A DNA stretch of 64,000 nucleotides from Tridacna crocea. Its lineage: Eukaryota; Mollusca; Bivalvia; Cardiida; Cardiidae. The notes under the pieces were generated by a model, which had not been told where the DNA came from, did not search any database, and worked only from the letters and a program-made list of their open reading frames with translations. Of this stretch, positions 54,870 to 64,000 are shown in pieces (position 1 is the first letter of the stretch; every line of letters begins with the position of its first letter). The translations under genes were made by a program, and so were the position numbers. The stretch covers positions 58,844,192 through 58,908,191 of the forward strand of contig OX031061.1 of the NCBI GenBank assembly GCA_943736015.1, written 5' to 3'.

Positions 54870-55640
54870 CAGCCTGTCAACAGTATAGGATATATCTTTT
54901 TTCCTCCTTCTTTTCTGTATTCTAGGTGATTCATTATTGAAATTTTCCATGTCTGCTTGTGTTTCATATCTATCAATTGCATTCTGACAACTGATTTTTC
55001 AAGTTAAAAATCCCAACAGAGTTTATTTCATGGATCACATTGTCTAAAGAAACGCTTGAAATTGAAGTGCACAACAATCGAAGAAAGTCACATAGCTGTG
55101 ATTGTGTTTCAAAGACTGATAAAATATACTTTCCATTTGGAGACAAGATACCATTTACATCTCGACTATGAGAATCGAAAAGATTATATGAGCCATTATC
55201 AAATGTAACAGCAACCGAAGCCCCATGAAATACTATGATACAGACATTACTACACCTAAACACTGAGTGAAGGGCTCTTTCTAAAGAGAGACCTTTTTCA
55301 TCAGTATAATTTACACTCATACATCCAGTGAAACTTCCTGTTAGTTGTTGTTTGAAATTGAAATAATTTAAAGTAACATATGCTGGCAAATCAGCATACA
55401 ACAACAACTCATTAATGTTCGAATGTGACTGTTTTTCAAGAACTTTCCTATATAACACATCGCCTATGTGTAAAACAGAATCAAAATCATTTGTGTTCAG
55501 ATTTGACAAAGAAAAACAAAAACTAAGCAGTTAGCCATACATTGCTTGCCTCTTGACAGCACAGGAAAAACCGCATGGCCTTGACAGAAACTTGCGTGAC
55601 ATATCAGTGTATTTATCATTTTGAACGAACTGTTTTCCAG
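54870..55640 (-). pseudogene. UL36/peptidase C76-like cysteine protease domain of the Helitron
   Basis: The minus strand carries HASFCQGHAVFPVL, then RGKQCMANCL around 55530-55555 (the catalytic-cysteine motif 'GKQC.ANS'), and about 120 residues later YNLFDSHSRDVNG (55155-55190) with the Asp-x-His pair of the C76 deubiquitinase fold. The domain is named after the herpesvirus large tegument protein, but it is also found at the N-terminus of some animal Helitron proteins, which fits its place here. It is broken, with about one or two interruptions. A lysine/arginine-rich linker (RIQKRRRKKDISYTVD) follows before the LINE. Confidence 0.78.
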
Positions 55641-55699
55641 TCAGAGGATATATCTGAAGGCTTGACTGAGTAATTTATGAAATCCAGTCTAATGATGAT

Positions 55700-57805
55700 T
55701 TTATAGGCATTAACTGTAACAATGATAAATTTATAAAGTTCTTTTTTTATTTGCAGATCTCGCGTTTATTCAGCCACATTTTTATTTTGCAAGGTTTCTC
55801 AGGAAACAAAGAGTGATGTAACACAAGATGAAAAAAATCTCATGTTTGGTTTGACAGTCTATATTTTTCAACTGTCACCAGCTATTCCTTTTTACTATTC
55901 ACTGTCAAGTCTGAATAATATGTACAGTCAATGCTTTCAAGAGCTTCAGATGTATTTTGGCCAGAAAATCTTTAAAAAAATAGTAACCTTTGACTGTATT
56001 CTCTTCTGGTAGATAAACAAATACTAAAATGGGACTAAACTTGAGCAGGAAAATTTCTACAAGTAAATTGCAAGTGCTATCGTACAATTTACTTTTTCAG
56101 CCAGAAAAAAATTACAAAATTAATCTAGGTCACTAATATATATAAAATAAAGGGTGGCTGGAGAATAAAGCGCTTCAGAATAGCACCTCCTCCAGTCCCC
56201 CATCTTTATCTGTGAGCCTGCGCTGGTCAACACTTATGCGTGGCCAAGGGCAATGGATATAGAACAACGTAGTTTTGCTTCATTCTAGCCTTTCAAAAAC
56301 CTGTACCTTTGTATACTTGTTTTCCCACTGTTGTCACAAACAAGAAAAATAGATCATGCACTAGATCTTTAGTCCATGTACATGTGATACAAGTTTGTTT
56401 ACAAATGGCGCTCGACTATTTGTTTAGAGCTTGACTGACCTACTTCGGCATTTTTTATCTGGTAGCGAAATCTCGTTGGTGTGATTGTGTAATAAAATGC
56501 TAGTATAAGATTCTCCGAGAAGACGGCTAATGCAGAACCAAAGCAAAATAAATTATCATATCAGCTTAAATCGATTGATGTTTTCGCAAGTTCACAGTAA
56601 AGTGTCTACGTCGAACTCTAACCTTCTTGGATGAGTAACTGTCACGTGATCTTCTGAGCATGCGCAGTAAGTCATGGACCTACCAAAGCACTAAATGGAT
56701 CGATCCGAATTCAAGTAAATCAAGATCTTATCCGAATACTGTTCAAACAAATGACGTCTTAAAAACTTCTTTTCATAAGTCATTATATATCTGCTCTTAT
56801 CTGTTTGTGATATAAATATTATTTTGGCAAATGTAGTTGAATCAAATCATGATCCCTAGATCTAGATGCGTAAAATAGGGTCATGATCGTGTTATGCCAA
56901 CTATTCAAAACTGGAAGTGAGTGCGCATTGGTCTGATGTATTTGGTTCCGGTCAAAACGATCAGAGTAAGCCAATTTGCTATAGCAAATTCGATAAAAAA
57001 TCACAACTTCTTCCGAGATCGTTCTAAATATATTTTCCGTCGACAAACAGTTTGTGATTTTATTTGTAAAACGTGGTTTTATCTATATCTATATATCCCG
57101 TCAGCAGTTTTCACGGACGGATCGATAGGTGTGCATAACTTCACTGTGATTGTTGTTTCCGTTTGTACTTGATTTTCCTGATCGTAGCCAGATAATATGA
57201 CTGACAGTATTTTAAAATAGAAACCTCTTTGATACGGACAGGGTTAGATGTAGTTACAGAATCGGCCGAGTCGTAACAAGTGTCTGAAATATTGACAGCA
57301 AACGTTACGGTAGCCAAACGTGATTAAAATTAATTAACGTTATCATTAAGCTGCATTTCTGACTATGTTTAACATATAGAAAGAAGGGGAAATTTGTTTT
57401 AATGCAGACTGTGGCGACATGGCTATTCGTAACTAAACATCTTAACTAGTGTACAGCCAAATCTAACCTTAATGAGCTCGCAAGACAGTCTTAAAATGTT
57501 ACTGCTTAGTGCAAGAACATTGATTTTTCAATGTACATGTATACTGTTCTTTTGCTCTTCCAATGAACTCAATTCAATACACACTTATTTTTTTCTTCAG
57601 AAGATAGCCTTTAGATCAGCTTACACTGGATAAAATTCCGTTCACTTAGTGAAACAAACAAAAAAAAAAACGTTTCAATATCAAATCAATATAAGGAATA
57701 AATATCTCTGTCTTAAAGACGCTGCACAGTGCTGATCATTCTATCATTGGACTATTTAGATAAATTTCGTCACTTATTCATGGCATGCTTAACTTTCTCT
57801 TTTAG
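55700..57805. other. Upstream region of the right-hand gene, no coding exon confirmed
   Basis: A GAGCATGCGCAGTAAG word (NRF1-like) and a CACGTGATC E-box lie near 56640-56670 and might belong to a promoter, but no first exon could be fixed. The open frame 56921-57172 has no signal sequence or fitting donor. TA-rich microsatellite-like DNA occurs near 57080-57100. Confidence 0.4.
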
Positions 57806-58126
57806 AGTACAAGAATGAGTGTGGTACACTTACAGTTGCTCAGCCTGCTATAGATGGAAAGTATGTGTTGTTGACATTTATTCTAAATGGCCCTGTGGAC
57901 GATAAAACAAAGTTGGAATGGAAATACAGGTCTGCCTATTATTATGGCTACAGTGAAACCGATATAAGTAATTCAACGAGGTACATCCTATCGTCTCGAA
58001 ATGCAACCTACACGATGGATCTCTTCTGCTATCAAAAGGAATTCAAAGAAAGGCAGTTTTCAGCGACACTTACAACGAAATACATGGAATGTACAAGCTT
58101 GTGGATAAAACTCAATGTCCTTGACG
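57806..58126 (+). CDS. Internal exon of a probable extracellular protein, phase 1-1
   Basis: The acceptor CTTTCTCTTTTAG (ends 57805) and donor G|GTATGTAAG (58127) bracket 321 nt, entering and leaving in phase 1. It encodes about 107 residues: YKNECGTLTVAQPAIDGKYV ... KLEWKYRSAYYYGYS ... MDLFCYQKEF ... YMECTSLWIKLNVLD. There are three cysteines (ECGT, DLFCY, MECTS) and two N-glycosylation sequons (NST, NAT). Alternating beta-strand pattern, sequons and a phase-1 exon equal to one domain fit a secreted or cell-surface modular protein, perhaps Ig-like. No family is certain. Confidence 0.75.
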
Positions 58127-58384
58127 GTATGTAAGAATTCTTTTATGTAAGGTCAAGTATAACGGTATTTAAAGGTTGGTAGTTTCTAAGGTGCACCGTG
58201 TCAACGCCAACGCACTATCTTAATATTACTTTTGTGAGAGCTTTATGGAAAACTAGCCTAATCTTGATACTGGCTCTGTACCTAGATGTATGATAGCATC
58301 ACCTTAGTACTAGCTTGTGACAATCTTGTGGCACCTTAAAGTAACAAAAGGTGCCAGAAATTAACAAAGCAAGAGTTAAAACGC

Positions 58385-58692
58385 AGTTAGATTCAAATCA
58401 TATCTTTAGAAAGTATGAAAATTCCTGTGAAGATTACAACCTGTTATTATATTGTCGGTCCAAGTATAAGTCGCTGGACTATCGGTCCAGGTATTAGTCG
58501 CTGGAAGAGAAATCAGTTTCTAAACAACCTTAAAAGTTGGCAGGTCGGCCTATCTTTTGTTATTGTTTGAGTGGTTTTCAAATTAATTTTTATGCCAGCG
58601 ACTAACACTTGGACCGACCACACAATAACAGATTGTTATCTTCACGGTGTTTTCCATACTTTTTATTACTATGATTAGATCTGAATGCATTT
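58385..58692. mobile_element. Foldback MITE, about 300 bp, with about 90-bp TIRs
   Basis: The left arm (AGATTCAAATCATATCTTTA ... GTCGGTCCAAGTATAAGTCG) pairs with the right arm read inverted (AGATCTAATCATAGTAATAA ... GTCGGTCCAAGTGTTAGTCG). The left inner end is tandemly doubled (CGGTCCAAGTATAAGTCGCT and CGGTCCAGGTATTAGTCGCT). Confidence 0.85.
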
Positions 58693-59309
58693 TAACACAT
58701 GCATTGTCCTTTTGGTCCCTATTTGGGTCTTTTTTGAGCTCTTGTTGACTTTTACTTTATAAAATGACCTGATGTTTATCGGAAGGTTACTGTAGGAAAA
58801 ACTTGACAGTCCCTGAGCCTCTTTTGACATCCTTGCAGCACTTTAGAAGCTTTATCACTGTGCTACCATAGTCATGGGTGGTTTTAAAGAGGAAAGGCGC
58901 GGGGTATGACCCTCCCACATCAACCAAGGTACGTAAGTTTTAACACCTTCTATTTACATAATTACGAAATACGTGGCAATACTAATTTGATTAAACACGT
59001 ATTAACTGCGGCTCTTTATTCTTTTCCATTTTCATTGATTTGTTTCGATTTCGTTACATTGGCATCCTTCCGTAACTAACAAAGTCAATACCAATCGATG
59101 CATATGAAATTAAGAAGTGTCCGGTTCATTAAAGCGACCAAGTCAGAAATGAAGTATCATCATAAATGTTGGCGTGCATCCTTACTGAGCATATAGTTTA
59201 GTCATGGAGAGTGAATCAAAAGTGCACTCAAATATTTTTCGCACACGTGGTTATATCATCTATGCACTGAAATATACACACCAAACAAGCAAACAAAAGC
59301 AGGGAATTT

Positions 59310-59420
59310 AATGTTGTGAAAGAAAAGCTATTTCCACTTTCAAAATTATTGCAGATAAAGGAGAAATCGCTCCTACTGAACAATTTCTCTTTTTCGCACA
59401 ATGTCTGCTTTTATCCTCTT
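59310..59420. mobile_element. Hairpin MITE remnant
   Basis: AAAGGAGAAATCGCTCCTAC pairs with GAACAATTTCTCTTTTTCGC, followed by ACAATG; outer parts are lost. Confidence 0.55.
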
Positions 59421-59864
59421 TTTTTATTCTCATTGAACTTTCACTGTGAATTAACACTGTTTTATGACGATATAAAGACGGATAGGTACAATTTCTATGT
59501 TGTCTTAGAATTTAGAATTATATTTACTATAATTGTGAAAATAAAAAAAAAAGAATTCTGCCCGTTGGAAACAATGTATTTATAGACGATTTACCCTTAT
59601 TTTGGTCAATTCATCTGAACAGTCTATATATAACATGCTTTTAAATATGAATCGTGCTAAACTTCTTTAATTTTCAAAATATGTATGTATACTTGTATTT
59701 TCTTCTTGTTACTTTCCTGAATATTAAGTGTGTTTAATCCAATATAAGTTAAAGTTTGGAACTGTATGATTATGCCTTTTTTAAAGTCAAATTTCTCAGA
59801 AACGAGCTCAGTGACCCATATCTTATTTTTAATGTAATCCCTAGACACATAATAAGATAGGTAA

Positions 59865-59970
59865 AGTTAGCTACAAGTAGCTAGCTACTTGTTCAGGTAA
59901 AGTTAGCTTCTCGTAGCCAGCTAATAGTAGCCAGCTATTTGAGCTACCTTCTAGCAAGTAGTCACTTGTA
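59865..59970. repeat. AGCTACTTGT / CTAGCAAGTAG short inverted repeats
   Basis: Words such as TAGCTACAAGTAGCTAGCTA, GTTAGCTTCTCGTAGCCAGC and ACTTGTTCAGGTAAAGTTAG are reiterated in both orientations; they are related to the ACAAGTAGCTGGCGAG core of the array downstream. Confidence 0.6.
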
Positions 59971-60164
59971 AAGGAAAATCTGGCAATTCGTTCCAAGCGA
60001 CCAATGTATACATTATTAAATATACGGTTTTTTACTAGTTTCCTGAAGGCACAGGTTGCTGGCGAACTAAATGTCGACCTCTTCAACGCAATATTTCTCT
60101 TCCATCCAGAATATTATATAAATGCATCAGAAAAATCAAAATTAAATAATTTTCTGTATTAAAG

Positions 60165-60360
60165 GGTCAAGTCACGGTAAGGTAAATTACGTCATATTTC
60201 CGTCTCGTTCTGAGTCACGCACATTTTGCCTAGGTAACTAGTTGGCAGGAACAACTGTTTCCGCCTATAACTGAAGAGTTAGAATCGGTATTTTTACTGG
60301 TCGTAACCATGATATATAGAAAGGTATTTCACCGATATCTCTCGATAACCTGAAAGCATG
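60165..60360. repeat. Dispersed repeat, pair with 24085-24260
   Basis: See the partner entry for the shared blocks. Here it leads into the oriented-repeat array. Confidence 0.8.
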
Positions 60361-60639
60361 ATATAAAGTAGACAATAAATGCGTCAGAAAACACATAATT
60401 GAAACATTGCCAGTTATCAAAGGGGCCACTTGGTATGAAAACAGGACATTTTTGCATCTTCGCGAAATGCTGATTTAATATATGCATATCTAGCTGGCTA
60501 GATTTAGAGAGATTTTTCAAACTATTTCAACGAATCATACTGAGGATATTTTGAAGGAAAATACAGATATTAAAATCAGTCCATTCTAATCATTTGATTC
60601 TCGTCATGGAAATTCGGATACATGTATTTTTCAATTTTA

Positions 60640-61745
60640 CTTAAAGTGAAATCAAAAGGTACAAGTAGCTGGCGAGGCTAGGAGCGAAGTTTGAAATTAA
60701 ATGCTCGTTTTTAATAACAGAGGTTATAAATGACAAATCTCAATATTGAATCATTTCCGATTATTGAAGGGGCTAGCTACTTTATAAACGGAACATTTTA
60801 CTGTGTTTCGAAGCAATGATATCAAATGTACAAGTAGCTGGCGAGAATAAATTTTCAAAGACATTTTCAAAATATTTCAATATATCATATTTAGGATATT
60901 TAGGGAAAATTAAAGATATCAAAATCCGTACTTTTTTATCATTTAAATGGCCCAACTATTCGTCAAGAAAATAAGAAAAGATCAATTTTATTTGGAGTGA
61001 ATTCAAAAGATACAAGTAACTGGCAAGAGTAAGAGCAACTTTTAACATTAAATGCTTGTTTTCAATAACAGAGACTATAAATGCATGAGAAAACTTAAAA
61101 TTTAAAAACAAGCTTTTTATTTCAAAGTTCACTCTTCGGCTCGCCAGCTGCTTGTACCTTTTGATTTCACACAGTCTAATTGAGAAATGGCAGCATTTTC
61201 ATAACGAGTATGAGATGATAAGAATGGGTTGATTTCGATATGTTTAATTTCCCCTTCATATTCTCACTGTAAATGTTTCAATTTTGAGTTTTCTCATGCC
61301 TTTGTAGTCTATTTTATTCAGGACAATCATTCCGTTTCAAAAATCGGTTTCATGCTCGCCAGTTACTTGTACCTTTTGATTTCACTTGAAGTATAATTGA
61401 AAAAAATCTGTATTTTCATGACGAGTAGCTGGCCCCTTTAATGAACAAGAATCGATTGACTTTGATATCTTTAATTTCTCGTAAGTATTCTCAATATGAT
61501 TTCTTGAAATATTTTGAAAAATATTCTCTAAATCTAGCCATTTGCTTGTACATTATAAATCATTATTCCGCAAAATGGAAAGTTGTCCCATTTTCAGGTC
61601 AAGTAGCTTGTACCTTTCAAAACCGGAAATGCGTCAATTTTGAGTTTTCTCGTGAATTTATAGTCTCTCTTATTCAAAACGAGCGTTCAATGTCATAAGC
61701 CGCTCTTAGGCTCCACAGCTACCTGTACCTTTTGATTTCACACTA
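60640..61745. repeat. Convergent array of AAATCAAAAGGTACAAGTAGC units
   Basis: The core TCAAAAGGTACAAGTAGCTG plus GCGAG occurs forward near 60650, 60828 and 61005. It occurs inverted (CTCGCCAG(C/T)...TTGTACCTTTTGATTTCAC) near 61140, 61352 and 61710. Text between cores (AATGC(T/A)CGTTTT..AATAACAGA, ATAAATG) is shared too. So three units face three inverted units. Confidence 0.8.
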
Positions 61746-61784
61746 AGTAAAATTGAACAATATCCGCATTTTCATCACGAGTAG

Positions 61785-62060
61785 CTTGACATCAACTCCT
61801 CCTAAACCGCTAGACCAATTTGGACCAAACTTGGCTGGAATGTTCTTTGGTAGGTCTTCTTTAAAACTTGTTGACCGAATTTGATTCCGTCAAAAACTCT
61901 GTTTGCCATGGCAACAAAATGGAATTTTCTAGGAAATTCTTTAAAAATCTTCTCCTCTGAAACCGCTTGTCAGATTTTAAAATAATTTCACAGAGATGTT
62001 CCTTGGGTGAGCCTTTTCAAAAATTGTTCGTGAAATTTTGATCTGTCAAGAAACGTGGTT
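61785..62060. repeat. Fragment of the AGCTCACCTGAG repeat interior
   Basis: CTCCTAAACCGCTAGACCAA, TTGGACCAAACTTGGCTGGA and GTTTGCCATGGCAACAAAAT match the interior of the copy at 46991-47680. Neither inverted end is present. Confidence 0.8.
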
Positions 62061-63400
62061 CTGATGAATGGGGGCTACTTGCACTATACAGAAATGAAGG
62101 AATTTCTAAAAAATTCTTCTTCTCTAAAAACTGTTATCTTATAACTACCTTAGTGATAATATTGTAGCATTTAGCTCCGACTTGAAGATGGATATATACC
62201 TTGGCGTTAACTTGGCATCTTGGTTTCATGCTTGATCTACATTTACGAGGGATGTTTGATAATATAATTGCTTCAGCTTGGTTTTTCCTGCATCAAAACC
62301 TGGCAGCCACCTTGTTGTGCGTAAGTACCACCATAGTGGCATCCACGTATACGTGTTTCTAAGATGGCATATCTGAAGCATTCAAGTTTCAATTCGCAGC
62401 TACCTTCGTTATAAATTTTTACCTAATCTAGCCTCATCTTGGTTACGGCAGTTTAGTGTTGACTCAGTAGTACAGAAGTTTCATTCTGATGCTACTTCAA
62501 TGACAGCCTTGCAGCACCCTATCTACATGTATGTAAGTCGTTAGTGATAAAATTGTAGAACTTTAGCTTTACAGTACTTCTTCCTCTGTCTCAAGCTAAG
62601 CCTTCTCATAGATTTGTATCTAGTGACAAGCTGGTAGCACCTTCGTTTGTATAAGCCCGAAGGATCTTATTATGTTATGGGCGTCCGTCCGTCCGTTAGC
62701 AATTTCTTGTGTGTGCAACTCCTCCTACATTTACCATTAGAATAACTTGAAAGTTAGCACAATGTGCTTTTTACATTTAGAACAATGTGCTTTTTACATT
62801 TAGAACTCTTCATGCGTTCAAAAGTTATCTGCCCCTGAATTTTGAAATAATCAATTTTTTTCTCGCAGTTTCTCTCGGAATAACTTCAAACTTAACACAA
62901 TGAAACTGTATAATGTTTAGTTGTGCATGCGACTCTTTACACTTGGATCTGTTTAGGCCTTCTTGAGTTATCTTCCCTTTTGATTTCCGAAATGGAAAAA
63001 AAAAAAATTATTCGTTGCCTTGCTTCCCATATGGATTTCCTCACAACAACTTAAACCTTACCACGTTGTATTTCTTTGACGTCAATAACCTTCACTAAAA
63101 GAGCGGTGCAAACTTATGGTTTTGTGGTAGAGATTTTGTTTTCTTTCTTGTTTCCTTTTTTTATGCAAAGTAACTTCATGGTCACATATGTCATCTTGTT
63201 TTACGGTACATCCTGCATTTTAAATAATTTCACTGCCAAGCCCCGTCGGGCGTATGTGTGCAGCTCTGCAAAGCTATTATTTATACATGTAAACACTAGA
63301 CTGTGTCTTATCGACAATCTGGCAGCATCTTGGCTTAAACTAGGTGCTCCTTTAGTGATTACTTAGGAGGTTTTAGTTTGCAGTAATTTTGCTCAAGTTT
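62061..63400. repeat. Mixed dispersed repeats in the intron
   Basis: A CGTCCGTCCGTTAGCAATTT stretch and CAACTCCTCCTACATTTACC at 62680-62740 resemble 16100-16480. The phrase AGAACAATGTGCTTTTTACA is doubled at 62755-62800. The rest is unassigned. Confidence 0.5.
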
Positions 63401-63826
63401 CGTTTTTTACAGTGACAGTCTGTTTCCATCCTAGCTTTTCCTAGTTGTCACCTTACTAACAACCGGGCACCTATTCAGCTGTATCTAGATGATTCTTGAG
63501 AAACAGTATTGCATTTTCTTAGCATCTATTGTAGTTGCAACTGGGCAAATTCATTGTGTTGCTACCTCAGTGGTTACTTGGGAGCACTCTTTTTTCATCT
63601 TGATTCTGTCTTGTAGAAGACTGTGGTCTTTACAAATTGTTTATCAAAAACATATTTACCCCTAAAACTTTTTTTTATCCACGGTAGATACAAGAAATTG
63701 CCCAATTATCAGTACCTATTTTTTCAGTACTTATAGAAAAGCTTGTAAATCTCCTGTGGTAGACCCACCTTTCTTTCTGTATATTAGGGGAAGATAATTC
63801 GTTTACGTACTTGTGTTTTTTTCCAG

Positions 63827-64000
63827 CTCCAGCTAATTGCGGTATTCTATACAGTGAAACAAAACGTATTGAACCGAATGACGAAGTGGTTATGAAATAC
63901 TACACATCACATGCAGTCCTTTCAGGGAAGGAGTATATTCGACAAGTTAGACGTAGAACCGACGATTGTTTGATGCAGTTTGGATGCCCAGTTAGCCAAA
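63827..64000 (+). CDS. Next exon of the extracellular protein, runs off the window
   Basis: The acceptor TGTGTTTTTTTCCAG ends at 63826. Joined in phase 1 to the exon ending at 58126, it reads APANCGILYSETKRIEPNDE, then VVMKYYTSHAVLSGKEYIRQ and TDDCLMQFGCPVSQ, open to the edge. It starts with the same pattern as the previous exon (xxCGxL...), which suggests a repeated domain. Three more cysteines are present. The 3' limit lies beyond position 64000. Confidence 0.7.

Larger units (their letters stand above)
35880..55700 (-). mobile_element. Remains of one Helitron, interrupted by a LINE and a 12.5-kb segment
   Basis: Reading down the minus strand, the Helitron pieces occur in protein order: a C76-like protease domain (about 55.6-54.97 kb), a basic linker, the N-terminal cysteine-rich region (51.45-50.92 kb), the pre-Rep region (38.43-38.11 kb), the tail of the Rep/HUH domain (38.1 kb), and the PIF1-type helicase (37.85-35.88 kb). 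Adjacent fragments never overlap, so one original copy is the simplest reading. Rep core is deleted and many frame breaks exist, so it is dead. The hairpin-CTRR 3' terminus was not located. Confidence 0.8.
58127..63826 (+). other. 5.7-kb intron of the right-hand gene
   Basis: Joins two phase-1 sites. It contains a foldback MITE, a hairpin-MITE remnant, an array of oriented repeats and a fragment of the AGCTCACCTGAG repeat interior. No further exon in the right phase was seen. Confidence 0.6.

Noticed and set aside
54870-55640. Herpesvirus-derived insertion
   Set aside because: Only the protease domain resembles a viral protein, and it sits in the normal order before Helitron N-terminal sequence; no other viral gene is seen.
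56921-57172. First exon of the right-hand gene
   Set aside because: No signal peptide at the start and no phase-1 donor at a sensible place.

Overview
This is eukaryotic DNA, most likely from a bivalve mollusc. It is AT-rich, has almost no long open reading frames, and is packed with short inverted-repeat elements, a tRNA-headed SINE, a mariner, non-LTR retrotransposons and a Helitron. Repeats with the ends AGCTCACCTGAG and ATCCCCCGCC, which I associate with bivalve genomes, occur several times. No prokaryotic feature is present. The species cannot be named from the sequence alone.

Layout. 0-30 kb is intergenic or intronic: tandem repeats, a decayed mariner (7.3-8.3 kb), a foldback element (14.5-15.7 kb), a 259-bp MITE with a 9-bp target duplication (16.5 kb), a LINE tail (17.0-17.6 kb), a SINE (25.1 kb), and many copies of one ~230-bp hairpin MITE. 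At 30-32 kb there are two or three orphan exon candidates. From about 35.9 to 55.7 kb the minus strand carries the remains of one Helitron: a cysteine-protease (UL36/C76-like) domain, an N-terminal cysteine-rich region, and a PIF1-type helicase. The core of its Rep domain is deleted. A LINE lies inside it, and a segment of about 12.5 kb (38.43-50.92 kb) interrupts it.

That 12.5-kb segment is the most interesting part. The Helitron reading frame stops at one edge and resumes at the other with at most a few codons unaccounted for. The edges carry short inverted ends. Inside, on the plus strand, are a GC-rich promoter-like region (NRF1 and YY1 type motifs), a probable 5' UTR exon, and several spliced coding exons ending in a small basic helical domain. 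One exon sits in a fresh 729-bp tandem duplication. It looks like a gene-bearing insertion, either a captured host gene or the element's own gene.

At the right edge two phase-1 exons (57.8 and 63.8 kb) encode part of a cysteine-containing, N-glycosylatable, probably extracellular protein whose gene continues beyond the window. The intron between them is filled with foldback and convergent repeats. I saw no LTR retrovirus, Polinton, rRNA gene, functional tRNA gene or CRISPR array.
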